Assembly: GCF_900109885.1 (NCBI RefSeq)
Contig: NZ_FOBS01000024.1
Coordinates: 1 to 50,024, forward strand
Length of the DNA: 50,024 nt
Reading direction: 5' to 3'
Source: Syntrophus gentianae
GTDB lineage: Bacteria > Desulfobacterota > Syntrophia > Syntrophales > Syntrophaceae
Below, piece after piece: positions 18,653 through 26,977 of this stretch. The notes under the pieces were generated by a model, which ran no database searches, was not told the DNA's origin, and saw only the letters and a list, made by a program, of their open reading frames with translations. The translations under genes and the position numbers were made by a program. Within the stretch, counting starts at the first letter, position 1; each line of letters opens with the position of its first letter.

Positions 18653-19747
18653 ATGACGGAATGGAATGCAGATCTGCTGGCGTCAGGGATTCTTCTGCTG
18701 GTAAAGATCGGGATATTTTTTCTCCTTTACATGCTCTCCGTGGCCTATCTCACCCTTCTGGAAAGACGTTTCCTGGGACTCTTCCAGGAGCGCTACGGCC
18801 CGAACCGCGTTGGCTGGCAGGGGCTTCTGCAGCCCCTTGCCGACGGCATCAAGATGTTCTTCAAGGAAGACATAACGGTTTCGGGGGCCGACAAGGCCAT
18901 CTATATCCTGGCGCCCATCGTTTTCGTGGCCACGGCCCTGATGACCTTTGTGGTCATTCCCTTCGGCAATGTCATCTGGCCGGCCACCATGGAGATCGGC
19001 GGGCGTTTATATGATTTTACCCTGGCCAATGCGAACCGGGGCGTTCTGGCCGATGTCGATGGCGCGCTCCTGCTGATCCTGGCGATTTCGTCCATCGGGG
19101 TTTACGGCCTCATGATGGCGGGCTGGGGGTCCAACAACAAGTATGCCCTCCTGGGCGGCGTGCGCGCCTCGGCGCAGATGATCAGCTATGAACTGGTTGT
19201 GGGACTGGCTCTCGTGGGCGTTCTCATGACGGCCGGTTCCCTGAGCCTGATGGATATCGTGAAAGCCCAGGAAGGTACCTGGTTCGGTGTTATTCCCCGC
19301 TGGTTCGTCTTCAAGCAGCCCCTCGCCTTTCTCCTTTTTCTCGTGGCGATCTTTGCCGAGACGGTCCGCACCCCCTTCGACTTCACGGAATGCGAAAACG
19401 AACTGGTCGCCGGCTATCAGACGGAATACAGCTCCATGAAGTTTGCCCTCTTCTACCTGGCGGAATACGGACACGTCCTGGCGGCCAGTGCCTTGGTGAC
19501 GACCTTCTTTCTCGGCGGGTGGCAGGGGCCCTTTATCGATCTGCCCGGATGGAAATATGTCCTGCCCACGGTCTATTTCTGCGCAAAAACCCTTCTGGTG
19601 GTGTTCCTCTTCATCTGGGTCAGGGCCACGTTGCCCCGTTTCCGCTACGACCTGCTGATGAAGCTGGGATGGAAGGTCCTGTTGCCGGCGGCGCTGGGAA
19701 ATATCCTGCTGACGCCCCTGGTCATGAAACTCTTTGGAGACCTATAA
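18653..19747 (+). CDS. nuoH: NADH-quinone oxidoreductase subunit H
   Basis: NuoH is the eight-helix membrane subunit that forms much of the quinone chamber. The 364-residue product carries the hallmark ERRFLGLFQERYGPNRVGWQ (about residues 38-57) and LLQPLADGIKMFFKED, and later AETVRTPFDFTECENELVAGY, the conserved acidic loop coupling quinone chemistry to the pump. A strong ribosome-binding site (GGAAGGAAG) precedes the ATG. It follows the hairpin after nuoD and is 32 bases from nuoI. It therefore begins the membrane-arm half of the operon. Confidence 0.96.
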   Translation: MTEWNADLLASGILLLVKIGIFFLLYMLSVAYLTLLERRFLGLFQERYGPNRVGWQGLLQPLADGIKMFFKEDITVSGADKAIYILAPIVFVATALMTFVVIPFGNVIWPATMEIGGRLYDFTLANANRGVLADVDGALLLILAISSIGVYGLMMAGWGSNNKYALLGGVRASAQMISYELVVGLALVGVLMTAGSLSLMDIVKAQEGTWFGVIPRWFVFKQPLAFLLFLVAIFAETVRTPFDFTECENELVAGYQTEYSSMKFALFYLAEYGHVLAASALVTTFFLGGWQGPFIDLPGWKYVLPTVYFCAKTLLVVFLFIWVRATLPRFRYDLLMKLGWKVLLPAALGNILLTPLVMKLFGDL

Positions 19748-19779
19748 ACCTTTCAAGAAATGAAAATACGGGAAAGACA

Positions 19780-20196
19780 ATGATCAAAGCACTGGCAAAG
19801 GGAATGGCCCTCACCTTCAAAACCCTCTTCCGACCGCGGATAACCCTCCGGTATCCCGAGGAGAAGAGAGTCATGTACGAGAGATGGCGGGGCTGTCCCT
19901 ACCTTCCAACGGGAGAGGACGGGCGGGAGCTCTGCGTGGCCTGCGGAATCTGCGCCAAGGGATGTCCGGCGCAGGCGATTCGCGTAGAAGGGGGAAAGCG
20001 GGAGGACAACAGCCGGTATCCGGTGATTTTTGAAGTGGATCTGGGACGCTGCATCTTCTGCGGCTTCTGCGCGGAAAGCTGCCCGAAGAACGCCATTCGC
20101 TTGGGCCAGGCCTATGAGCTGGCAACGGAGGACAGGGAAAAGCTGGTGCTCACGAAGGAAGACCTTCTGCATCAAGGCGAAAAGGAGACAACGTGA
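19780..20196 (+). CDS. nuoI: NADH-quinone oxidoreductase subunit I
   Basis: NuoI is the 8Fe ferredoxin-type subunit holding clusters N6a and N6b. The 138-residue product has both full cysteine sets: Cys52, Cys55, Cys58, Cys62 (CVACGICAKGCP) and Cys91, Cys94, Cys97, Cys101 (CIFCGFCAESCP). The frame is open upstream to 19390 inside nuoH, but the ATG at 19780 with GGGAAAGAC before it gives the normal family length. The stop TGA shares a base with the nuoJ ATG. In a complex lacking NuoEFG this subunit would be the likely electron entry point, as in ferredoxin-linked complex I relatives. Confidence 0.95.
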   Translation: MIKALAKGMALTFKTLFRPRITLRYPEEKRVMYERWRGCPYLPTGEDGRELCVACGICAKGCPAQAIRVEGGKREDNSRYPVIFEVDLGRCIFCGFCAESCPKNAIRLGQAYELATEDREKLVLTKEDLLHQGEKETT

Positions 20197-20765
20197 TGGA
20201 ACTGTTCCTCTTTCTGATTCTCGGCGGTCTGGCTTTGATCTCGAGTCTTCTCGTGGTGTTTCAGCGGAATCCCCTCTATTCGGCCCTCTTTCTGATCCTG
20301 ACCTTTCTGGCCATGGCCGGCCTCTATCTGGTGCTGGGCGCGGAGTTTATCGCCCTTGTCCAGGTCCTGGTCAATGCCGGCGCCGTCATGGTCCTTTTTC
20401 TCCTGGTGATCATGCTGATCAATCCGGAAAAGGAAAAGGTCGAAACATGGAAAGGCCACCGGCGACAGAAGTTCTACGGATTTCTCCTCGTCGCCTTTCT
20501 GGCGCCTCTGATCGGGTTGGGGATCTCCACGCCGCTCCTCTATGACGGTCCCCAGTTGGGCGCCCGGGGAAGCTATTCCCCGCAGATGGCGGAGAAGGCG
20601 CGCAATACGGTGGATGTCGCCTCCCTGCTCTTCACGGAGTATGTGCTCCCCTTCGAAATCACCTCCGTTCTCCTCCTGGTTGCCATTGTCGGGGTGGTTT
20701 ATCTGGCAAGGCACAGAAAAAACAGAACTCCCGCGGGGGAAGGAATTGAAAGTCATGAACGCTAA
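20196..20765 (+). CDS. nuoJ: NADH-quinone oxidoreductase subunit J
   Basis: NuoJ is a five-helix membrane subunit of the proton-pumping arm. The 189-residue product shows the family region YSALFLILTFLAMAGLYLVLGAEFIALVQVLVNAGAVMVLFLF-like (about residues 29-70; the real text ends VMVLFLLVIM), which contains the pi-bulge helix. A GTG three bases upstream (20193) is in frame, but the ATG at 20196, adjoining the nuoI stop, has AAAGGAGA eight bases before it. The gene is 21 bases from nuoK. Confidence 0.94.
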   Translation: MELFLFLILGGLALISSLLVVFQRNPLYSALFLILTFLAMAGLYLVLGAEFIALVQVLVNAGAVMVLFLLVIMLINPEKEKVETWKGHRRQKFYGFLLVAFLAPLIGLGISTPLLYDGPQLGARGSYSPQMAEKARNTVDVASLLFTEYVLPFEITSVLLLVAIVGVVYLARHRKNRTPAGEGIESHER

Positions 20766-20786
20766 AAGAACAGAGGGGGTCAAGCG

Positions 20787-21089
20787 ATGCTTCCCATGAG
20801 TTGTTATCTGGTGTTGGGCGCCCTGATTTTCGGGGTGGGAGTCCTCGGGGTGCTGATCCGGCGGAATGTCCTGGTTATTTTCATGTCGATCGAGCTGATG
20901 CTCAGCGCGGTTAATCTGACCTTCGTCACGCTGTCGCGTTATCTGGAGACCCTTCATGGCCAGGTGTGCGTCTTTTTCGTCATGACGGTATCCGCCGCCG
21001 AAGTGGCGGTGGGACTGGCGATCATCATGATGCTCTTCCGCAATCTCGGAACGACCAATATCGACGAAGTTCGATTGATGAAGGAATAG
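20787..21089 (+). CDS. nuoK: NADH-quinone oxidoreductase subunit K
   Basis: NuoK is a three-helix antiporter-like subunit with two glutamates in the proton path. The 100-residue protein has the expected helices and motifs: [13 protein letters not shown] (about residues 34-46, containing the first essential Glu) and [14 protein letters not shown] (about 70-83, containing the second). Length and order match the family. It is preceded by a ribosome-binding run (GAGGGGG) and followed 13 bases later by nuoL. Confidence 0.95.
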   Translation: MLPMSCYLVLGALIFGVGVLGVLIRRNVLVIFMSIELMLSAVNLTFVTLSRYLETLHGQVCVFFVMTVSAAEVAVGLAIIMMLFRNLGTTNIDEVRLMKE

Positions 21090-21102
21090 GGAGGATGTCC
21101 GA

Positions 21103-23067
21103 ATGCATAAGTACGTATGGCTGATCCCGATATTTCCCCTGCTGGGGGTTCTGATCAACGGCCTTCTCGGGCGCTGGGTGCCGAAGAAGGCCGTGGGGCC
21201 GATTGCCTGTCTGGCCGTTGGATTGTCGGCGATCCTCTCTTCCCTGATTTTTTTCGAAGTCGTGGCCCTCGCCCCCGAAGGTCGGATTTTGCCGGACATC
21301 GTTTGCTATCCCTGGATCGCGACCGGGTCCTTTCAGGTCGATATCGGCTTTCTGGTAGATCCCCTTTCGCTGGTCATGCTGCTGGTGGTGGGCTGCGTGA
21401 GCCTGTTGATCCACATTTATTCCATCGGCTATATGCACGATGATCCCGGTTACCGGCGTTATTTCACCGAGCTGAACCTCTTTGTCTTCTTCATGCTGAT
21501 TCTCGTTTCCGCCAACAACCTCCTGCTGATGTTCGTGGGCTGGGAAGGCGTGGGGCTCTGCTCCTACCTGCTCATCGGCTTCTGGTACGAGAAGAAATCC
21601 GCAGCGGATGCGGGGAAGAAGGCCTTTGTAATGAACCGGCTCGGGGATTTTGGCTTTCTGCTGGGAATCTTCGCCCTCTTCTTCTATACGGGCTCCCTTT
21701 CTTTTCAGACGGTTCTGGCCAAGGCCCCTGCCGTGTTCGCCTACGGCGGCCTGGAGATCACCCTGATCACCCTGGCCCTCTTCCTGGGCGCGACGGGGAA
21801 ATCGGCTCAGCTTCCCCTCTATACCTGGCTGCCCGACGCCATGGAAGGCCCCACGCCGGTGAGCGCCCTCATCCATGCCGCCACCATGGTCACAGCCGGC
21901 GTCTATATGGTGGCCCGCCTGAATCTCCTCTTTCTGATGGCGCCGCTGTCCCTCCTGATCGTGGGGATTGTCGGCGCCCTGACGGCCATCTTCGCCGCCA
22001 CGATCGGCATGACCCAGTTCGACCTCAAGCGGGTCCTGGCCTATTCCACGGTGAGCCAGCTTGGATATATGTTCCTCGCCTGCGGGGTTGGAGCCTTTTC
22101 TGTCGCCGTCTTCCACCTGATGACCCACGCCTTCTTCAAGGCCCTCCTCTTCCTGGGCGCCGGCAGCGTCATGCACGCCCTGGCGGGAGAACTGGATATG
22201 CGGAAGATGGGCGGTCTGCGCAGGCATCTCCCCCATACCTATCGGACCTTTCTGATTGCAACCCTGGCCATTGCCGGAATTCCTCCCCTGGCCGGCTTCT
22301 TCAGCAAGGACGAAATCCTCTATAAAGCCTTCACCGGGGGCAGCACGATCTGGGAAGCGAGCGGCGTCGTGCTCTGGGCCATCGGCCTTGCGGCCGCGCT
22401 GATAACGGCCTTTTACATGTTCCGGGCCGTCTTTCTGACATTCTACGGTCAAAGCCGGGTGGAGACCTCTGTCACGCAGCACCTCCATGAATCTCCCCCG
22501 GTTATGACCCTACCCCTCTGGGTCCTGGCGCTCCTGTCCATCGTCGGCGGCTGGATCGGGATCCCCTGGATCGAAAGTCTGAACCTCTTTCCCCAATGGC
22601 TGGAGCCCGTGATGAAAGGGCAGGAAGTCACGGCACAGTTTACCGGAGGAATACCCGCCCATGTCGCCCATCATTCTCTAAGCTTCGAGCTGCTGATGGC
22701 CACCCTCTCCGTGCTGGTGGCCCTGGCCGGCATCGGGATCGCGTACAGGTTTTACCTGAAAGACCCGGCGACGCCGGCCCGCCTGATATCCGGCGGGATG
22801 GCTCCGCTGTACCGGCTGGTTCGCGATAAATACCGGATCGATGAGCTCTACGATCTTCTCTTTGTCCGGCCGATCCTGTGGGTATCCGGGAGGCTCCTGT
22901 GGAGAGTCGTGGATGAAAAGGTGATTGACGGAACGGTCAACGGCGTGGCGACCGTCGTCAAGGGCTGCGGGAGGGGGATCCAACACCTGCAGACCGGCTA
23001 TGTGCAGAACTACGCCCTGGCGATGCTGATCGGCCTGGCATTGATCGTATCCTATCTCGTCTGTTGA
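21103..23067 (+). CDS. nuoL: NADH-quinone oxidoreductase subunit L
   Basis: NuoL is the distal antiporter-like proton-pumping subunit, with a long lateral helix at its C-terminus. The 654-residue product has the conserved Glu motif WEGVGLCSYLLIGFWYEK (about residues 147-164), the lysine region GATGKSAQLPLYTWLPDAMEGPTPVSALIHAATMV in the first half and FKALLFLGAGSVMHAL in the second. The C-terminal 120 residues include the family's amphipathic lateral helix and final anchor. The proton-path residues look intact. GGGAGGATG lies upstream of the start; nuoM follows after 27 bases. Confidence 0.96.
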   Translation: MHKYVWLIPIFPLLGVLINGLLGRWVPKKAVGPIACLAVGLSAILSSLIFFEVVALAPEGRILPDIVCYPWIATGSFQVDIGFLVDPLSLVMLLVVGCVSLLIHIYSIGYMHDDPGYRRYFTELNLFVFFMLILVSANNLLLMFVGWEGVGLCSYLLIGFWYEKKSAADAGKKAFVMNRLGDFGFLLGIFALFFYTGSLSFQTVLAKAPAVFAYGGLEITLITLALFLGATGKSAQLPLYTWLPDAMEGPTPVSALIHAATMVTAGVYMVARLNLLFLMAPLSLLIVGIVGALTAIFAATIGMTQFDLKRVLAYSTVSQLGYMFLACGVGAFSVAVFHLMTHAFFKALLFLGAGSVMHALAGELDMRKMGGLRRHLPHTYRTFLIATLAIAGIPPLAGFFSKDEILYKAFTGGSTIWEASGVVLWAIGLAAALITAFYMFRAVFLTFYGQSRVETSVTQHLHESPPVMTLPLWVLALLSIVGGWIGIPWIESLNLFPQWLEPVMKGQEVTAQFTGGIPAHVAHHSLSFELLMATLSVLVALAGIGIAYRFYLKDPATPARLISGGMAPLYRLVRDKYRIDELYDLLFVRPILWVSGRLLWRVVDEKVIDGTVNGVATVVKGCGRGIQHLQTGYVQNYALAMLIGLALIVSYLVC

Positions 23068-23094
23068 GATGTTTTTTTGGAAGGAGCCGTAAAC

Positions 23095-24696
23095 ATGCCT
23101 TACCTACTGACCATCCTGACTTTTTTACCCCTTTTGGGGGTGGCGATTCTCCTCTTCATGAAAAAGGAGGAGGGAAAGGCGATGAAGTCGCTGACCCTGG
23201 CCATCACATTGGCCAATTTTCTGATTTCGCTGCTGCTGCTCAAGGATTTTGACCTTGCAGCGGCCGGAATGCAGTTCGTGGAGAAGTATTCCTGGATTCC
23301 CAATTACGGCATCTCTTACTATCTGGGAATCGATGGTCTGACGCTGCTGCTCGTTCTGCTCACCACCTTCTTCACCCCGATCTGCGTCCTGGCGTGCTGG
23401 GAAGACATCCAGAAATCGATTCGGGAGTTCCTGATCTGCCTGCTCTTCCTCGAGACCGGAATGATCGGCGTGTTTCTCTCCCTGGACCTTTTCCTCTTCT
23501 ACGTCTTCTGGGAAGTCATGCTGATCCCCATGTACCTGCTCATCGGCATCTGGGGCAATCCAGCCCGCCGGGTCTATGCCGCCGTCAAGTTCTTTATTTA
23601 CACCATGCTGGGGAGCGTCCTCATGCTGGCGGCCATTCTGTACCTGGTTTTCCAGTATCATGCGGATACGGGAATCTGCACCTTCAATCTCCTTGAACTC
23701 TACGATTCAGTCCTGCCCCGCTCTTCGCAGCTCTGGCTCTTCCTGGCTTTTTCCCTGGCCTTCGCCATCAAGGTGCCGGTCTTCCCCTTTCATACCTGGC
23801 TGCCCGACGCCCACACGGAGGCGCCCACCGTGGGAAGCGTCCTGCTGGCGGCAGTTCTCCTGAAAATGGGCGCCTACGGATTCCTCCGCTTCTGTCTGCC
23901 CCTTTTCCCCAACGCTGCCCTGGATTATGGCACCTGGCTGTTTCTGACCCTGGGCCTGATCGGAATTATCTACGGCGCCTGGGTCTGCATCGTCCAGCAG
24001 GACCTGAAGCGGCTGATCGCCTTTTCCAGTGTGAGCCACCTGGGCTTTGTCATGATCGGCATCTTCGCCTTCAACGCCATCGCCATGAAAGGCGCCATCC
24101 TGCAGATGATCAACCACGGCCTTTCCACCGGGGCGCTCTTTCTCATCGTGGGAATGATCTATGAGCGGCGGCATACGCGGCTCATAGAGGAGTTCGGCGG
24201 CCTTTCCAAGGTCATGCCGGCCTTTGCCACCCTTTTTCTGATCGTCACCCTGTCATCCATCGGACTGCCGGGCCTCAACGGGTTCGTCGGGGAGTTCCTG
24301 ATCCTGCAGGGGACCTTCATGAACTATAAACTCTTTGCAATCCTCGGGGCATCTGGTGTGATTTTCGCAGCCGTGTACATGCTCCGGATGTTCCAGCGGG
24401 TCATGTACGGCCACGTGACCAACCCGGCAAATGCCGTCCTGAAGGATCTCTCTCGAAGGGAATGGACGGTGCTGCTACCGGTGCTCATCCTCATTTTCTG
24501 GATCGGCTTATATCCCTCTCCCTTTCTGCGCACGACGGAAACATCGGTAAATTCGCTCCTGCAACGGATCGAGAAGAAGTATGAGTATGTCGTCAGTAAA
24601 GAAAGACTCTGCGGGCATCAGTTGGCCCAGAGGGAGATCGGCTCGCCGGAAATAAAGAAAACCCAGCCATCCGGCGGCCCTGCCGCAAAAATGTAA
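23095..24696 (+). CDS. nuoM: NADH-quinone oxidoreductase subunit M
   Basis: NuoM is the second antiporter-like pump subunit. The 533-residue product has the essential Glu in FWEVMLIPMYLLIGIWG (about residues 139-155), the Lys-bearing KVPVFPFHTWLPDAHTEAPT (about 229-248) and INHGLSTGALFLIVG. The frame is open to a TTG at 23077, but that is the ribosome-binding sequence itself (GGAAGGAG, eight bases before the ATG at 23095). The C-terminal 45 residues after the last helix are longer and more charged than in many homologues. Confidence 0.96.
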   Translation: MPYLLTILTFLPLLGVAILLFMKKEEGKAMKSLTLAITLANFLISLLLLKDFDLAAAGMQFVEKYSWIPNYGISYYLGIDGLTLLLVLLTTFFTPICVLACWEDIQKSIREFLICLLFLETGMIGVFLSLDLFLFYVFWEVMLIPMYLLIGIWGNPARRVYAAVKFFIYTMLGSVLMLAAILYLVFQYHADTGICTFNLLELYDSVLPRSSQLWLFLAFSLAFAIKVPVFPFHTWLPDAHTEAPTVGSVLLAAVLLKMGAYGFLRFCLPLFPNAALDYGTWLFLTLGLIGIIYGAWVCIVQQDLKRLIAFSSVSHLGFVMIGIFAFNAIAMKGAILQMINHGLSTGALFLIVGMIYERRHTRLIEEFGGLSKVMPAFATLFLIVTLSSIGLPGLNGFVGEFLILQGTFMNYKLFAILGASGVIFAAVYMLRMFQRVMYGHVTNPANAVLKDLSRREWTVLLPVLILIFWIGLYPSPFLRTTETSVNSLLQRIEKKYEYVVSKERLCGHQLAQREIGSPEIKKTQPSGGPAAKM

Positions 24697-24732
24697 AGAA
24701 ATTAAGCTGGAAATTTTCTTGGAGGAAAAAAA

Positions 24733-26217
24733 ATGGATATCAATCTTCCCGTTATCAATTGGGTCAGCATTGCCCCGGAACTGGTCCTCTTTCTTACCGG
24801 ACTGGCCGTGCTTCTGCTGGGGGCGTTCTTCCCCGGATTACCCGGAGGGGCTGTTGCGGGAATCAGCCTGGCAGGGGTATTCCTCGGCCTGGTCACATCC
24901 GTCGCCCTGTGGGGAAGGTCGGAACTGGCTTTCAGCAACATGCTGGCGCTGGACAATTATGGGCTTTTCTTCAACATGATTTTCCTGATCGGCACCGGCC
25001 TGACCATCCTGGCGTCCATCAGCTACCTGGCTAAATATAAGGAAAATAGCGAAAATATTGAAAATGGGGAGTATTACGCTCAGCTCCTCTTTGCCTGTGT
25101 GGGCATGATGTTCATGGCTGCCGGAACGGATTTGATGACCCTCTTCCTCGGCCTGGAGACTCTCTCCATCGCCACGTATGTCCTGGCCGGCTTTATCAAG
25201 AAGGACTTGAAGGGCAACGAGGCGGCCATCAAGTACATGCTGCTGGGAGCCTTTTCCACCGGTTTCCTCCTTTACGGGATCGCCCTGATCTTCGGGTCGA
25301 CCGGCTCCACCAATCTGGCGGCGATCCATCAGTATCTCAGCGGAGCGGCCGGCGCACCCCCTCCGATGCTCCTCTTCGGCATGGCGCTGCTCATCGCGGG
25401 ATTCGGATTCAAGATCGCCGCTGTTCCTTTTCATATGTGGACGCCCGATGTTTACGAAGGAGCCCCCACGATCGTGACGGCCTTCATGTCCGTCGGCGTC
25501 AAGGCTGCGGCCTTTGCGGCCTTTCTGCGGGTCTTTCTGTCCGCCCTCCCGTCCCTGCAGGCGGAGTGGACACCCATTCTCTCGATGCTGGCGATCGCTA
25601 CGATGACGCTGGGCAATCTGGCGGCGCTCGCACAGGAAAACATCAAGCGGATGCTGGCCTATTCAAGCATTGCCCATGCCGGTTACCTGATCGTCGGCAT
25701 GGTGGCGGCCCGGAACGTCGCCAGCGACATGGGAAGCTCCAGCATCCTCTATTACCTGCTGGCGTATACCTTCATGAACCTTGGCGCCTTTCTGGTTGTT
25801 CTTCTCTATGGAAGGCGCGCGGAAGACAATCTGAACATCCGCGATTATGCCGGAATGGGTTATCGCTACCCGATATTGGGGGCTACCATGGTGATCTTCA
25901 TGCTTTCCCTGGCCGGGATTCCGCCCACCGCCGGATTTATGGGGAAATTCTATCTCTTCTCCTCTGCGGTCAAAGGCGGTTTTCTCGGTCTGGCAATCAT
26001 CGGCCTACTCAACAGCGTCGTTTCCGTATACTACTATTTGCGCGTTACAGTCATGATCTACATGAAGGAGCCGTCCACGGCTATGCCGCGGATCGAATTC
26101 GTCGGGACGTCGCTTCTGGCAACGACTCTCGCAGCCACGGCGACGCTTATTCTGGGAATCTTCCCGGAAAGATTTATTTCCCTGGCCCGCCAATCCGTTT
26201 CTCTGCTTCTGGGTTAA
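24733..26217 (+). CDS. nuoN: NADH-quinone oxidoreductase subunit N
   Basis: NuoN is the antiporter-like subunit nearest the peripheral arm. The 494-residue product has LFLGLETLSIATYVLAGF (about residues 138-155, with the key Glu), then FKIAAVPFHMWTPDVYEGAPT (about 228-248) and KRMLAYSSIAHAGYLIVG. Upstream is TTGGAGG with an A-rich spacer. It ends the nuo operon; the next gene begins about 85 bases later. A short GGGTT/AACCC hairpin followed by TTTT lies just after the stop but is too weak to call. Confidence 0.96.
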   Translation: MDINLPVINWVSIAPELVLFLTGLAVLLLGAFFPGLPGGAVAGISLAGVFLGLVTSVALWGRSELAFSNMLALDNYGLFFNMIFLIGTGLTILASISYLAKYKENSENIENGEYYAQLLFACVGMMFMAAGTDLMTLFLGLETLSIATYVLAGFIKKDLKGNEAAIKYMLLGAFSTGFLLYGIALIFGSTGSTNLAAIHQYLSGAAGAPPPMLLFGMALLIAGFGFKIAAVPFHMWTPDVYEGAPTIVTAFMSVGVKAAAFAAFLRVFLSALPSLQAEWTPILSMLAIATMTLGNLAALAQENIKRMLAYSSIAHAGYLIVGMVAARNVASDMGSSSILYYLLAYTFMNLGAFLVVLLYGRRAEDNLNIRDYAGMGYRYPILGATMVIFMLSLAGIPPTAGFMGKFYLFSSAVKGGFLGLAIIGLLNSVVSVYYYLRVTVMIYMKEPSTAMPRIEFVGTSLLATTLAATATLILGIFPERFISLARQSVSLLLG

Positions 26218-26302
26218 AGGCCTGAGAAGCGAACCCTTTTCTGGCCGGTGACGGAATGGGGAATTCAAGTTCTCATTGACAGAAGGGACCGTTCTTCCTA
26301 AT

Positions 26303-26977
26303 ATGCCAAAAACCCTTAAAATACTTTGTGTTTACTATTCCTTCAGCGGGCAGACCCGGAAATTGGTTCAGGCGCTGACGGAGGGTTTTTCCCAGGAAGG
26401 CGGCGAGGTTGTGGTGGTCAGGCTCCATCCGCTGAAAAAAATGACGTTTCCCTTCCCATCCCTTCTGTCAACCCTCTGGATGATGTTCCGGACCTGCTTT
26501 CGTGTCCGGGACAAGGTTGCACAGCACAAGGCACTTGCCGAGGACTTCGACGCCGTGCTGATCGGCGGCCCGACCTGGTCTTACAGCCCCAGCGGACCGG
26601 TGCTGGCCTGGCTCGACCGGGAGGGACGCAAGGTATTATTTGGCCAAAAGACCCTTCCCCTCATCTCTTGCCGGGGCTACTGGAAGCTCCATTACCGGGC
26701 GCTCAAAAGGGCGATTCTCGCCATGGGCGGGAAACCCCTGAACCCCCTGATCTTTACCCATCCGGTCAAAGAGCCGTGGCGCTCGATCGGGGTGTTTCTG
26801 TCTCTGATCGGGAAACAGCCCCAGAAGATGCCCGTGATCGGGAGACACTACCCGGGATACGGTCACTCACCGGAACAGATCGAGGAGGCCAGAAGACTCG
26901 GAAGCGCCCTTGCCTTTATGCTGCGGGATTCCTATGACCGCCACTCGATCAGCGGCTGGCGGGGACGGGTGGACTGA
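26303..26977 (+). CDS. flavodoxin-family protein
   Basis: The 224-residue protein begins KTLKILCVYYSFSGQTRKL, the flavodoxin FMN-phosphate loop (SFSGQT), and has VLIGGPTWSYSPSGPVLAWLDR (about residues 83-104), the second FMN loop. It is larger than a simple flavodoxin and lacks cysteines in cluster spacing. The frame is open to a TTG at 26276; the ATG at 26303 gives the normal N-terminus of the fold. The stop is immediately followed by the ATG of the large fusion gene with no spacer, so the products are made together. It may carry electrons to or from the membrane Fe-S domain of that protein. Confidence 0.75.
   Translation: MPKTLKILCVYYSFSGQTRKLVQALTEGFSQEGGEVVVVRLHPLKKMTFPFPSLLSTLWMMFRTCFRVRDKVAQHKALAEDFDAVLIGGPTWSYSPSGPVLAWLDREGRKVLFGQKTLPLISCRGYWKLHYRALKRAILAMGGKPLNPLIFTHPVKEPWRSIGVFLSLIGKQPQKMPVIGRHYPGYGHSPEQIEEARRLGSALAFMLRDSYDRHSISGWRGRVD

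Noticed and set aside
19390-19779. Upstream extension of the nuoI frame into nuoH
   Set aside because: It overlaps nuoH in another frame; the normal NuoI start and length are given by the ATG at 19780.
26212-26250. GGGTT/AACCC hairpin with TTTT after nuoN
   Set aside because: Only five base pairs with a long loop; too weak to call a terminator.
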